From Planctomycetaceae bacterium (GTDB lineage: Bacteria; Planctomycetota; Planctomycetia; Pirellulales; Pirellulaceae): 64,000 nt of DNA. The DNA lies in assembly GCA_027487485.1 (NCBI GenBank), contig JAIYDN010000088.1:1-64000 (forward strand), given 5' to 3'. Position numbers and translations under genes: made by a program. The notes beneath the pieces were generated by a model that saw only the letters and a list, made by a program, of their open reading frames with translations, was not told the origin of the DNA and searched no databases. Positions 54,661 to 62,973 of this stretch are shown here, piece by piece. Each line of letters begins with the position of its first letter. Within the stretch, counting starts at the first letter, position 1.

Positions 54661-54961
54661 GTTTTGCTAGCATCCGCTCTGCGTTGTGATTCCCTCGAAC
54701 ATTTCAAGATGGTCGGAAGGAGCTATCTCCTCGGGATGTTAGCTTATCGAACTTTGCGCCTAGGTAAGTTAAGCCAACCTGCGTAAGTTAGAATCGATCT
54801 CTGCCGAGCGTACACCATTCGGCCCCTTTACACGTCGATGGACAATGACATTCGTGCTGAATAGTGCAACCATCGTTTGCTGGGGTTTCTAGATAACGTA
54901 TGATCGCTGGAATTGATGTTTTATCGAGTCCTCATGATCACATCCATCCCTTGGTAGTAGC
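54661..54961. other. Divergent intergenic region
   Basis: These 301 bases lie between the minus-strand porin and the plus-strand GH99/WbsX-like gene and are likely to hold both promoters. No repeat or RNA gene is visible. Confidence 0.4.
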
Positions 54962-56167
54962 ATGCTTCCACTGTCTATAAAAAGCCGATCGCAGCTTTTG
55001 GTTGTTCTGATTGCTTTGAGTTTCCATTGCCCACTCAGTGCCCAGGAGCGACCGAACGCAGCGCCTGTAAAATTGGTTTTGGCACACTACATGCCTTGGT
55101 TTGAAGCGAAACCAATCAGTCCGAAATGGGGTTGGCATTGGACCATGGGGAGATTCGATCCAGAAAAGAAGATCGATCAGCGTAGTGAATTAGCATCGCA
55201 CTATTACCCATTGATAGGGCCTTATGATTCGGGCGATCTTGATGTGATCGAATATCAATTGTTAACGATGAAGCTTGCTGGTATCGACGGAGTTATCGTA
55301 GATTGGTATGGCCTGACCAACTTCCGCGATTACGCAATTTTGCATCGCAATACAACTCGGCTTTTGGAGTCGGCGGAGCGGCTCAAGATGAAGTTTGCGA
55401 TCTGTTACGAGGACCAGACAATCCCGGCACTCGTGGAAGCAAAACGTATCCAGAATGAAAATCGAACATCGCATGCAGCCAGCGAAATTCAGTGGCTCAG
55501 CAAATACTGGTTCCAATCGCCGAGTTATGTACGGGTGGATGGCAAACCATTGTTGCTGTCGTTCGGTCAAACTGGGTTATCCGATGCCGAATGGTCCGAT
55601 TGCCTTGCTCAAGCGAAGACGCCTGTGACGTACATCAGTCAGCACCACCGACGCGCAGCAGCGGTTGGAGCGTTTGATTGGCCTGTGCCGAGCGATGCGT
55701 TGAATGCTCTGAAGAGATTTCAAAAGGAATCCAAAAATTGGAAGCATGCGATACCCGTGGCGTTTCCTCGATTTGTCGATTTCTATGCCGAAGCAAAAAT
55801 CGGCAAGAGCTACGGCCGGATTGAGGATAACCAAGGAAAATCATTCCGAACAATGCTAAAACAAAGCCTTCAATCGAACGCTTCTGTTGTTCAGCTTGCA
55901 ACCTGGAACGATTGGGGGGAAGGAACTCAGATTGAGCCCAGTGTCGAGTTTGGCTATCGAGATCTTGAAACCGTTCAAGTATTGCGACGCCAAACGATCG
56001 ATCCTCAATTTGCCAATCAGCCCGAAGATTTACGACTGCCGCTTCGGGTGCTCCAAGGTAGAAGAATGGCAAATGCTGATATAGATCGACTCGATCGAGT
56101 TGTGCAAGCAATCGTTGACGACAAGCTGAGCCAAGCTCGTGATTCACTGAGTGAGATTCAAGAATGA
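54962..56167 (+). CDS. GH99/WbsX-like glycoside hydrolase family protein
   Basis: This 401-residue exported protein has a signal peptide (LLVVLIALSFHCPLSAQ). A TIM-barrel domain follows with LVLAHYMPWFEAK, HYYPLIGPYDSGDLDVIEYQ, AGIDGVIVDWYGLTN and the C-terminal signature ATWNDWGEGTQIEPS. That signature is typical of GH71/GH99-like and WbsX proteins acting on alpha-mannan-type or other glycans. Three sulfatases in the window fit a polysaccharide-degrading lifestyle, but this gene is not adjacent to them. Confidence 0.82.
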   Translation: MLPLSIKSRSQLLVVLIALSFHCPLSAQERPNAAPVKLVLAHYMPWFEAKPISPKWGWHWTMGRFDPEKKIDQRSELASHYYPLIGPYDSGDLDVIEYQLLTMKLAGIDGVIVDWYGLTNFRDYAILHRNTTRLLESAERLKMKFAICYEDQTIPALVEAKRIQNENRTSHAASEIQWLSKYWFQSPSYVRVDGKPLLLSFGQTGLSDAEWSDCLAQAKTPVTYISQHHRRAAAVGAFDWPVPSDALNALKRFQKESKNWKHAIPVAFPRFVDFYAEAKIGKSYGRIEDNQGKSFRTMLKQSLQSNASVVQLATWNDWGEGTQIEPSVEFGYRDLETVQVLRRQTIDPQFANQPEDLRLPLRVLQGRRMANADIDRLDRVVQAIVDDKLSQARDSLSEIQE

Positions 56168-56266
56168 TTAAGGATGAATGTTGACTGGACTCCCTGCGTC
56201 ATCGCAAGAAGCATTTTGCGGATGCGGGCGAATTCCAAGCATGCTGTTGCTCCAAGGGTATGTAAA

Positions 56267-56872
56267 CTACTTCTTCGCGGTTGCTCCCTTAAGAAACAAA
56301 TCGACAATTGCGTGAGCTAGCTCTGGAGTCAAATATCGCTTGGGTCGTGTTTTGCGAGAGAATAAGTTCAGCGGCTGGTCCACCATGCTACAGAACGAGA
56401 GCGCAAGAAATTCTGGATCGGAAGGGGAAAGCTCTCCTGAGTGAACGCCAACCTCCACGATTTCAACAACCAGCCGAAATCGCCTTTCGGTTAGCTTATC
56501 AAGGACTCCATCGATCTCAGGAACAACCGGTCCAAAGTACGTTTGAAACATCAGCCTGGGAACTCGGGGATCCGTACAACAGTGCTCAAAGGATGTTTTG
56601 ACGAAGGCTAGCAGCTTACCCGTTACGCTTGGTTCGGCGGAGACAACTTCCACCAAACGATGGTGAGTTTCGCCATAATGCTGTTCAATCAAAGCTTGCA
56701 ATAAAGATGCTTTGTCTGCAAAGTGATGATAAAGCGTTGGCTGAGTCACTTCAGAGGCTTGAAGGATCTCTCGAATGCCGGTGGCCGAGTATCCTCGTTG
56801 GGAGAATAGGGTCAACGCGGAATCGAGCAATCTCTGACGCGTTTTGGCGGAGGCTTCACTTCGTGTGCTCAT
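56267..56872 (-). CDS. TetR family transcriptional regulator
   Basis: This 201-residue protein has the N-terminal TetR helix-turn-helix (TRQRLLDSALTLFSQRGYSA, TGIREILQASEVTQPTLYHH). A helical ligand-binding domain follows. Its ATG overlaps the stop of the upstream redoxin/copper protein gene (ATGA), so they form one operon. A perfect 18-bp palindrome (58812-58829) lies upstream of that operon and is the likely operator, so I infer autoregulation. Confidence 0.88.
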   Translation of the reverse strand: MSTRSEASAKTRQRLLDSALTLFSQRGYSATGIREILQASEVTQPTLYHHFADKASLLQALIEQHYGETHHRLVEVVSAEPSVTGKLLAFVKTSFEHCCTDPRVPRLMFQTYFGPVVPEIDGVLDKLTERRFRLVVEIVEVGVHSGELSPSDPEFLALSFCSMVDQPLNLFSRKTRPKRYLTPELAHAIVDLFLKGATAKK

Positions 56873-58731
56873 GGTGTTGGGCCGACGTCCTTTCGATTTT
56901 GCTTCAGGTCGTGCCCCAAGTTGTCGAAGATGGTATGGATCAAGTCTTCAGTCTTGTCGGCAGTAAGCAGAAAGAAGCAGAAGAGCATTTCATCCGTGGT
57001 TCCTTCGCCCCAAGTAACTCGTTTCGGGGGTGACGATGGATTGGACGGGTTGTCTTCAGAATTATCAAAGACCGCCTCAACGACAACTTTGGTACCTGCC
57101 TTCAGGCGAATGGGTTGCTCGTAATAGTATTCATCTTGCCAGTTGTAATCCCACTTAGGGATATCGATTAACACCTCCAATTCTTTCTTGGGTTGAATCG
57201 CAGTCACTCGCATGGATTTTCCAAGAAGATGCATGTGAGGGACGATGCCCACCATGATTACATCTTTGGGGAGTGTGTAGGATGTCGAGCGTCGATAGTT
57301 CGCTTCGCCGGCAGGAATATCCATTTCATAGTTGGCCATCCAAATGCTACCAACAAGCTTTGCAGACTCTTTCAACGATACTTCTACCGGCTTGTTCACG
57401 AAATACAAACCAATTTCTGATTGATCGACTTCCACCTTGCCTGTTGGATGGTAGTGAACCTGCACGACCAGATCGCTTCCCTTCTTCAAATATCTTCCCA
57501 TATCGTTGGGAAGTCGGCGTGCTGTGTTCCCGACAGACCAGCCCCCGAGCGCTCCGCTAGGCAAAAAGCCGGGGCCGCCAAAGTTGGAATAGCCAGGCTC
57601 GGCTGTTGCTGCATCGAGCTTCCTCGCCTGTCCCTTATCGTCAAGAAATAGAACCGCGTGATGAACCACTCGTTTGTTGCCCGGATGAAACTCAACGGCG
57701 GCCACTAACTTGTCCTTGGGAATGTCGATTGGCAGGACGAAATTCTGGAGCAGGTCCGGTCCGCTGGCAGGTACTGAGAACGGTTCCTGCATCTTCACCA
57801 CAAGATCGGGAACGCCCAACTGCCACCCCTCTGCGAACTCTGCAGGCGGCGGTAGGTCTGCCTCGTCCCCTAGAGCACAGCCCTCGTCGACCCATTTGGC
57901 CAGCAGTTCCAGTTCGCGATCGCTCAACCATCGCTGTCCTACAAATCGATGCGCGGTTTCCGCTCCAGGAATCCACGGAGGCATGATTCGGCTCTGTGTG
58001 ACCTCGACGATCATATTCGCCTGCGCTTTGGCTTGAGCGTAATTGGACAAGGCAAAAGGAGCGACTTGACCTGCACGATGACATGTCTCGCATCGCTGCT
58101 GCAATATCGGTGCAACATCGCGAGTGTACGTTATCTGACCGATCGATCCATCCGTTTGCGTTGACGGTAGCACGCAACCAACGGGCTTGGTTTGGGGAAC
58201 CTTTGGCATTCTCCCAGCTGCCACTGCATCGATGGCATCCTGTAGATAGTGATTTTCGACATTCGCCCGTCTCCGACCAATAGATTGGTAAGCATTGTCG
58301 ATCGCACCACGGTACACCAGCTCGCCAGCAGGATTCAACACAAAAGCTTCCGGAACATGAGTCGGCCCTAGACTCAGACTCATCAACATCGAAGAATCGA
58401 ACAAAATGGGAAACGTTGATTTGTATTCAGCAAAGTGATTCGCCGCACTAACCCTTGTTGTATTCGGATCCGACACGACCCCATAGAGCTGCACACCTTG
58501 TGGCAAGGCTTTGGCAAGCCGATTGAGTTCAGTGATGTAAGAATTTGAAATCGGGCAGGTTGTCGATAGGAAAACGAAGGCCCGACTTACCTGGGAGTCA
58601 TTCTGTGAAAGCATCTGCTGTTGGCCATCCAAATCCTGCAAATCAAACTGAAATTGAATTCTCTGCAAGTTTTGGCCAAATGCATACGATTGAAGTATGG
58701 CCATGCAAAAAATGAAAAACCCGGTTGCCAT
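56869..58731 (-). CDS. Exported redoxin, cytochrome c and copper-monooxygenase-like fusion
   Basis: A 620-residue protein from ATG 58731 with a signal peptide (GFFIFCMAILQSYAFGQ). A thioredoxin-fold redoxin domain comes first (Cys59 in LSTTCPISNSY, one Cys only). A heme c site follows: Cys214-x2-Cys217-His218 in CETCHRAGQVAPF. Then comes a type II copper-monooxygenase-like region with RVVHHAVLF, VQVHYHPTG and VPHMHLLGKSM, which correspond to the His pairs that bind copper in PHM/DBH enzymes. Such fusions are frequent in Planctomycetota; the substrate is unknown. The operator palindrome lies about 80 bases upstream of this start and inside the longer open frame (to 58839), which supports the internal ATG. 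Confidence 0.85.
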   Translation of the reverse strand: MATGFFIFCMAILQSYAFGQNLQRIQFQFDLQDLDGQQQMLSQNDSQVSRAFVFLSTTCPISNSYITELNRLAKALPQGVQLYGVVSDPNTTRVSAANHFAEYKSTFPILFDSSMLMSLSLGPTHVPEAFVLNPAGELVYRGAIDNAYQSIGRRRANVENHYLQDAIDAVAAGRMPKVPQTKPVGCVLPSTQTDGSIGQITYTRDVAPILQQRCETCHRAGQVAPFALSNYAQAKAQANMIVEVTQSRIMPPWIPGAETAHRFVGQRWLSDRELELLAKWVDEGCALGDEADLPPPAEFAEGWQLGVPDLVVKMQEPFSVPASGPDLLQNFVLPIDIPKDKLVAAVEFHPGNKRVVHHAVLFLDDKGQARKLDAATAEPGYSNFGGPGFLPSGALGGWSVGNTARRLPNDMGRYLKKGSDLVVQVHYHPTGKVEVDQSEIGLYFVNKPVEVSLKESAKLVGSIWMANYEMDIPAGEANYRRSTSYTLPKDVIMVGIVPHMHLLGKSMRVTAIQPKKELEVLIDIPKWDYNWQDEYYYEQPIRLKAGTKVVVEAVFDNSEDNPSNPSSPPKRVTWGEGTTDEMLFCFFLLTADKTEDLIHTIFDNLGHDLKQNRKDVGPTP

Positions 58732-58811
58732 TCGTATAGGAATCACCGTTTCACTCCTCCGAACCCAAAAAAGCCGTTCAAATACCGAGTGGTAACTTCC
58801 ACCTGCTGAAA

Positions 58812-58829
58812 GTATACCGATCGGTATAC
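58812..58829. promoter_or_regulatory. Probable TetR operator
   Basis: GTATACCGATCGGTATAC is a perfect 18-bp palindrome about 80 bases upstream of ATG 58731. It is the only such palindrome near this operon, which encodes its own TetR regulator as the second gene. Length and symmetry fit TetR-family operators. Confidence 0.7.
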
Positions 58830-58925
58830 GATGAATCAAGCAGCTTCTAATAGGAAATTACTAGGTTTCACGCAATGTTTACCAAACGACCTGCCCGAAT
58901 TCTTACGCATCAAGCCTTAGGCTGA

Positions 58926-59738
58926 TCATTCATCAATAGCGGGAACGCTAAATGCCTGAATGAGGTAGGCGATCTCGGCATCGATTTCCGATGGATTCGA
59001 GAGCGTCGATGCAACTCTTCTTTGAACAAAGAATCGAAATCGTTTTCGAACTCGATGCAAAGCGACTCGGAATGCATTGGCGGTCCACTGCAGTTCCAGC
59101 CAGCGATCTGTCGAAACCTCATCGATTTGCGGCGAGATGATCGCAGTCTGAAGCAATTGGAATCGCTCCCGATCTTGGAAGCTGCCTGACGTGCCAAGAT
59201 ACTCGCTTCTTACCTCGTCGATGGATTGCTCGACAATCGCAATAGCCCATTCTCGATCGAAGAACGCTTCGGGTGGGAACGAAGCTAGGTCGGGCAGAGT
59301 CTCCGACAGGTTTCGATCTTGGGTCTCCGATTGCCCGCCATTCGTATGCGCTAGGTTCTCGGAAAGCGAAAGCGGTTGCGACCGACCACCTCGCTTGAGA
59401 CGATGTTGCTGAAGATCATGATCGATTAGAAAATTTTTGACTGAAGCGAGCAAATAGCTTCGGAACTTGCCTTTCAATGGATCCGCCTGAGACAAATGGG
59501 ACTCCGAGAGAAGCTTGGCAAAGTACGCCTGAGTCATGTCCTTTGCGTCCAGGCTAGCGTTTCCAATTGCGTTCGTCGGTCTCCGTTTCAGCCATCGTTC
59601 GACAAAGAACTCCACCGGACGATAGTACTGCAGGCACAGTTCCTCCAACGCGGTCCGTGCGGACGGACTTGAACCGAATGACTGAACGATTATCGTCCAC
59701 TGTGTTGTTTGGAACTGATGGCTTGGGTTATCTTTCAT
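58926..59738 (-). CDS. Kinase-associated ECF sigma factor
   Basis: This 270-residue protein has the planctomycete-type N-terminus (HQFQTTQWTIIVQSFGSSPS). Region 2-like blocks are ALEELCLQYYRPVEFFVERW, DAKDMTQAYFAKLL and GKFRSYLLASVKNFLIDHDL. The region 4-like end is LELQWTANAFRVALHRVRKR. It starts 21 bases after the kinase gene upstream, so both are co-transcribed and the kinase may act on this sigma factor. Confidence 0.8.
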   Translation of the reverse strand: MKDNPSHQFQTTQWTIIVQSFGSSPSARTALEELCLQYYRPVEFFVERWLKRRPTNAIGNASLDAKDMTQAYFAKLLSESHLSQADPLKGKFRSYLLASVKNFLIDHDLQQHRLKRGGRSQPLSLSENLAHTNGGQSETQDRNLSETLPDLASFPPEAFFDREWAIAIVEQSIDEVRSEYLGTSGSFQDRERFQLLQTAIISPQIDEVSTDRWLELQWTANAFRVALHRVRKRFRFFVQRRVASTLSNPSEIDAEIAYLIQAFSVPAIDE

Positions 59739-59759
59739 GATTCTCGTCTAGCTCGAGCC

Positions 59760-61964
59760 TTAGCGTTCCATCGGACCAGTCGCTAATGCGATCGCCTTCT
59801 TCACCATGGTTAGATCACAGTCGACCGACAAGGTTGGATCTGCGGTCACAAGGCGAACAAGGCCGTCCTTCTCAATCTCAAAAATAGAACCTGGCCTACA
59901 ATCGAAGACTTTGCCGTTGATTCGAATTTCCAATGTCTTTTGGGGATTGCGAAGAATTTGAATCCGCAGGTTCCTCTCAATCTCCAGGACTTCATCTTCC
60001 AGCCAAGCAAATGTGGATTGATTGCTGGTCGATCGAGAGATGGACGTCATTAGTCCGGAAAAGTAAACGACATAAGCAATCCGATTATGCTCAACAACGC
60101 GGCTGAATGAACCGGAATCACTAACAAAAATGGAAGCCGTCGGCTTTTGCGAGGAAACCATAGCTGCAGGAGCAATCGCAGGTAAAGGCGGTTGACGGTT
60201 TCGCATGTTCCAAGTGAACAAAGCAAACGTTATTGAAATCGCTGCAATCGCAACCAAGAACATCAACGGAATGACTCTCATTTGTAACTTCCGCTGCTGC
60301 TGGTTGACCGCAACCATTCCGTCGAGAGTATCCGCGTTACCAAGCTCCTTTTTGACTCTGGACCAATTCCAATGGGTAGCTCCGATCGCTGTAACAATCC
60401 CCAGCACAACTGCGATGGGAAATACAGCAAGTGAGTAGGACCAGTTCAAAGAAGTTCGAAGCATCACCAGCGGAATAACGATGGTAGGTAGCGAGGCCAA
60501 GAACCCAAAGATCGCCATTTCGAACGGATGTTTCGGAAGCTGCTGGTCAAACTGAGCGGGGAATGGCTTTTGCTGAACTGCGGAGCAACACTTCAATATC
60601 TCGCCGTACCAGTGCAAGACTTGATCATTAAAGCTGGATGGTAGACCGACTCGGATTCCGTATGGAGCGATACAAAGAGTTCTGATCGCGGATCTGTTGG
60701 CATCAAATACATCGAGGCGAATGTAGTAGAGTCCGCACGGATTAACGATTGGTGGAAAAAGACCGAGCTCACAACGCTGGATGGATGCCAAGTCAATGTT
60801 ATCTACTTCGCTGTTGATGCGAAGCGATAGGGAATGGTCGTTCAATTCGAGAAAGCCATTTTGTTTCCAAAGGAAAATTTTGTTCCACGATGACCGAAGA
60901 TTATCGTACGAAGTGATAATCCCGCGCTCATGAAGGGTGAGCTTAGGCAATTTTGCTTGCGAAGTGGGACGTTCTAACGACATCGTAACAATCGATTGTC
61001 GTAGTTCACTTGCAGTCGAGTATCGCCGTGCGGGTTCCGCTTGTAGCGCCTTCATCACGATCGAATCGAGCCGAATATCAATCTCCACTTTGGACGAGGG
61101 TAGTTCGATGGATTTACCAGGCGTCTCCCCCGTCAACATCTCATAGAACACCACTCCCAGGGCATAGATGTCGGCTCGATGGTCGACCGACTGCGGCGAG
61201 GAAATTTGCTCCGGTGCCATGTATCTTGGCGTGCCCATCACTTTCGTAGCATCACCACCCTCCGATGCGGAATCTGGGCCGATACGATCGCGGCCGGCGA
61301 CTTCGTTGGGGCTCGCATCAGAAGGAAGCGATTCTTTTCGAATCATGCGGGCGATACCAAAATCAACAATTTTGATTTGCCCAGCTTTATCCAGCAGGAG
61401 GTTCTCAGGTTTGATATCCCGGTGAACGATGCCACGATCGTGCGCGTACTGCAGCGCATCGCAAATGGTAGGAACGATATGCAAGGCTTGTTCGGGCGAA
61501 AGCTTCGCAACGCTCATCGCCTGGCGAAGATTCACTCCGTCCACGAATTCCATAAGAAGAAAGTAGAAACCATTCGCATAACCAAAGTCATGAACGGCGA
61601 CAATGTTCGGATGGGAAAGCCCACCTAAGAGTTTTGCCTCCCGAGTGAACCGCACCGCAAAGTCAGGGTCTTCCGAATAATGCGGCGCCAGTATCTTTAG
61701 GGCAACGATGCGGTCCAGCGTCTGCTGGCGAACCTTGTACACCGCACCCATCCCGCCGTGGCCGACCAATTCCAAAATATCTAGATTAGGAAATGCTGTG
61801 GATAACACTTCAAGAGGCGGCGGAACCCAGCCCTTCGAACGCTCCGATTCTTGAGCGTTGGTTGGGTGCATCGCTTCTTGAAGCAAGCAAGCTGGGCATA
61901 GTCCGAAAGCAACCTTTTGGTCTGTTTTCAAGCCGCATTGAGGGCAATACTGGCTGGTTGACAT
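59760..61964 (-). CDS. Membrane serine/threonine protein kinase with zinc ribbon
   Basis: This 734-residue protein starts with a zinc-ribbon-like CPQCG/CPAC pair (Cys7, Cys10, Cys23, Cys26). The kinase domain is at about 63-340, with LVGHGGMGAVYKVRQQTLDR, VALKIL, HRDIKPENLLLD, DFGIARM and GTPRYMAPEQI. An Asp/Glu/Gly-rich insertion follows the DFG segment. Three or so membrane helices lie at about 490-595, with an extracytoplasmic tail after them. It forms an operon with the ECF sigma gene downstream. Confidence 0.88.
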   Translation of the reverse strand: MSTSQYCPQCGLKTDQKVAFGLCPACLLQEAMHPTNAQESERSKGWVPPPLEVLSTAFPNLDILELVGHGGMGAVYKVRQQTLDRIVALKILAPHYSEDPDFAVRFTREAKLLGGLSHPNIVAVHDFGYANGFYFLLMEFVDGVNLRQAMSVAKLSPEQALHIVPTICDALQYAHDRGIVHRDIKPENLLLDKAGQIKIVDFGIARMIRKESLPSDASPNEVAGRDRIGPDSASEGGDATKVMGTPRYMAPEQISSPQSVDHRADIYALGVVFYEMLTGETPGKSIELPSSKVEIDIRLDSIVMKALQAEPARRYSTASELRQSIVTMSLERPTSQAKLPKLTLHERGIITSYDNLRSSWNKIFLWKQNGFLELNDHSLSLRINSEVDNIDLASIQRCELGLFPPIVNPCGLYYIRLDVFDANRSAIRTLCIAPYGIRVGLPSSFNDQVLHWYGEILKCCSAVQQKPFPAQFDQQLPKHPFEMAIFGFLASLPTIVIPLVMLRTSLNWSYSLAVFPIAVVLGIVTAIGATHWNWSRVKKELGNADTLDGMVAVNQQQRKLQMRVIPLMFLVAIAAISITFALFTWNMRNRQPPLPAIAPAAMVSSQKPTASIFVSDSGSFSRVVEHNRIAYVVYFSGLMTSISRSTSNQSTFAWLEDEVLEIERNLRIQILRNPQKTLEIRINGKVFDCRPGSIFEIEKDGLVRLVTADPTLSVDCDLTMVKKAIALATGPMER

Positions 61965-62108
61965 GGTTAGTTCTCGCAGGATTCAATAGTAGTATGATTA
62001 GTTTAAGCCTAATCTTATCTACGAGAAACCCGCCGCTCGCATTACCGAAACCTTCCTTTATTTTCAGAGCGAACTAGAAAATCCACTTGTTACTTGCGTT
62101 TTCGCACT

Positions 62109-62819
62109 TCAAACTAGGGACATCATATAGAGCATTTCGCCACAAATTTGAGCACACCGCTCGTCGTATCGCTGGGCTTCCAGATCGGTGTCGTCGGCAA
62201 CTTTAGGATCTTCGTACCGAATTGGCATGCGCAAATCGCATCCCATTACCAAGGGGCAAGCGTCATCTGCTTGCGAACACGTCATGACCGCACAGTAACC
62301 CATGCTTGGATTGGGTGCATCGTCGTAAGCCTTGGAAAAGCAAACCTGTGGCGTCGCGGAGTCCGAAGTGAAAACGCTGTAGCGAGGGTTGGACGCCGCA
62401 GGATCGTCGGCAACGATTTTGAGTCCGCATCGTTGCATGGCTGCGACCGCGCGAGGGTTGAATGCAGTCGCCTCCGTGCCCCCTGAATAGGTTTCAACTC
62501 CTTTCAATCCATAGAATTCGGCTGCAACTTGTGCCCAAATCTGCGAAAGGTGACTACGTCTTGAATTGTGAGTGCAAATGAAGGTTAGCTTGGCCGGTTC
62601 TAACTTCGACAGTTTTTCGCGAATGTAATCAGCAACTTTGGTAAGGTCGACCTTGCGTTCGCTCGGAATCACATCGAACCGGGTGGCTGCTTCTGTCAAG
62701 TATCGCTCAAGTTGGGAGTAGAAAACAGTTGCAGCGTCTCTCGATTTCACTATTGTCACCAAAGTATTCCTATTGTTTTGTCTATGCGTTCTATCGCGGG
62801 CCGAGTACGGGTTTTCCAT
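62109..62819 (-). CDS. Low-molecular-weight phosphatase/arsenate reductase-like protein
   Basis: This 236-residue protein has an N-terminal helical extension of about 75 residues. The LMW-PTP fold then begins with the P-loop LTFICTHNSRRSHLSQIWAQ (Cys82-x5-Arg88). YSGGTEATAFNPRAVAAMQR and, later, QVCFSKAYDDAPNPSMGYCA follow. Cysteines in VMTCSQADDACPLVMGCDLR could serve a thioredoxin-type or glutaredoxin-type reductase cycle, or just zinc binding. The likely activity is arsenate reduction or protein-tyrosine dephosphorylation. No arsenic genes are adjacent. Confidence 0.8.
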   Translation of the reverse strand: MENPYSARDRTHRQNNRNTLVTIVKSRDAATVFYSQLERYLTEAATRFDVIPSERKVDLTKVADYIREKLSKLEPAKLTFICTHNSRRSHLSQIWAQVAAEFYGLKGVETYSGGTEATAFNPRAVAAMQRCGLKIVADDPAASNPRYSVFTSDSATPQVCFSKAYDDAPNPSMGYCAVMTCSQADDACPLVMGCDLRMPIRYEDPKVADDTDLEAQRYDERCAQICGEMLYMMSLV

Positions 62820-62973
62820 GAAAAGTCATCTAAAATGGCAAACGCCGATACTTAACATAACGTGGCGGTTTTAACAAAGTCATTTAGCGAGTCAAGTTAA
62901 TCGGACAGAAAAGAAAGTATCTTCGCACTTTCTTCAAGCAATAGGGCGAACCAATGTCATGGATTAAGATCGC

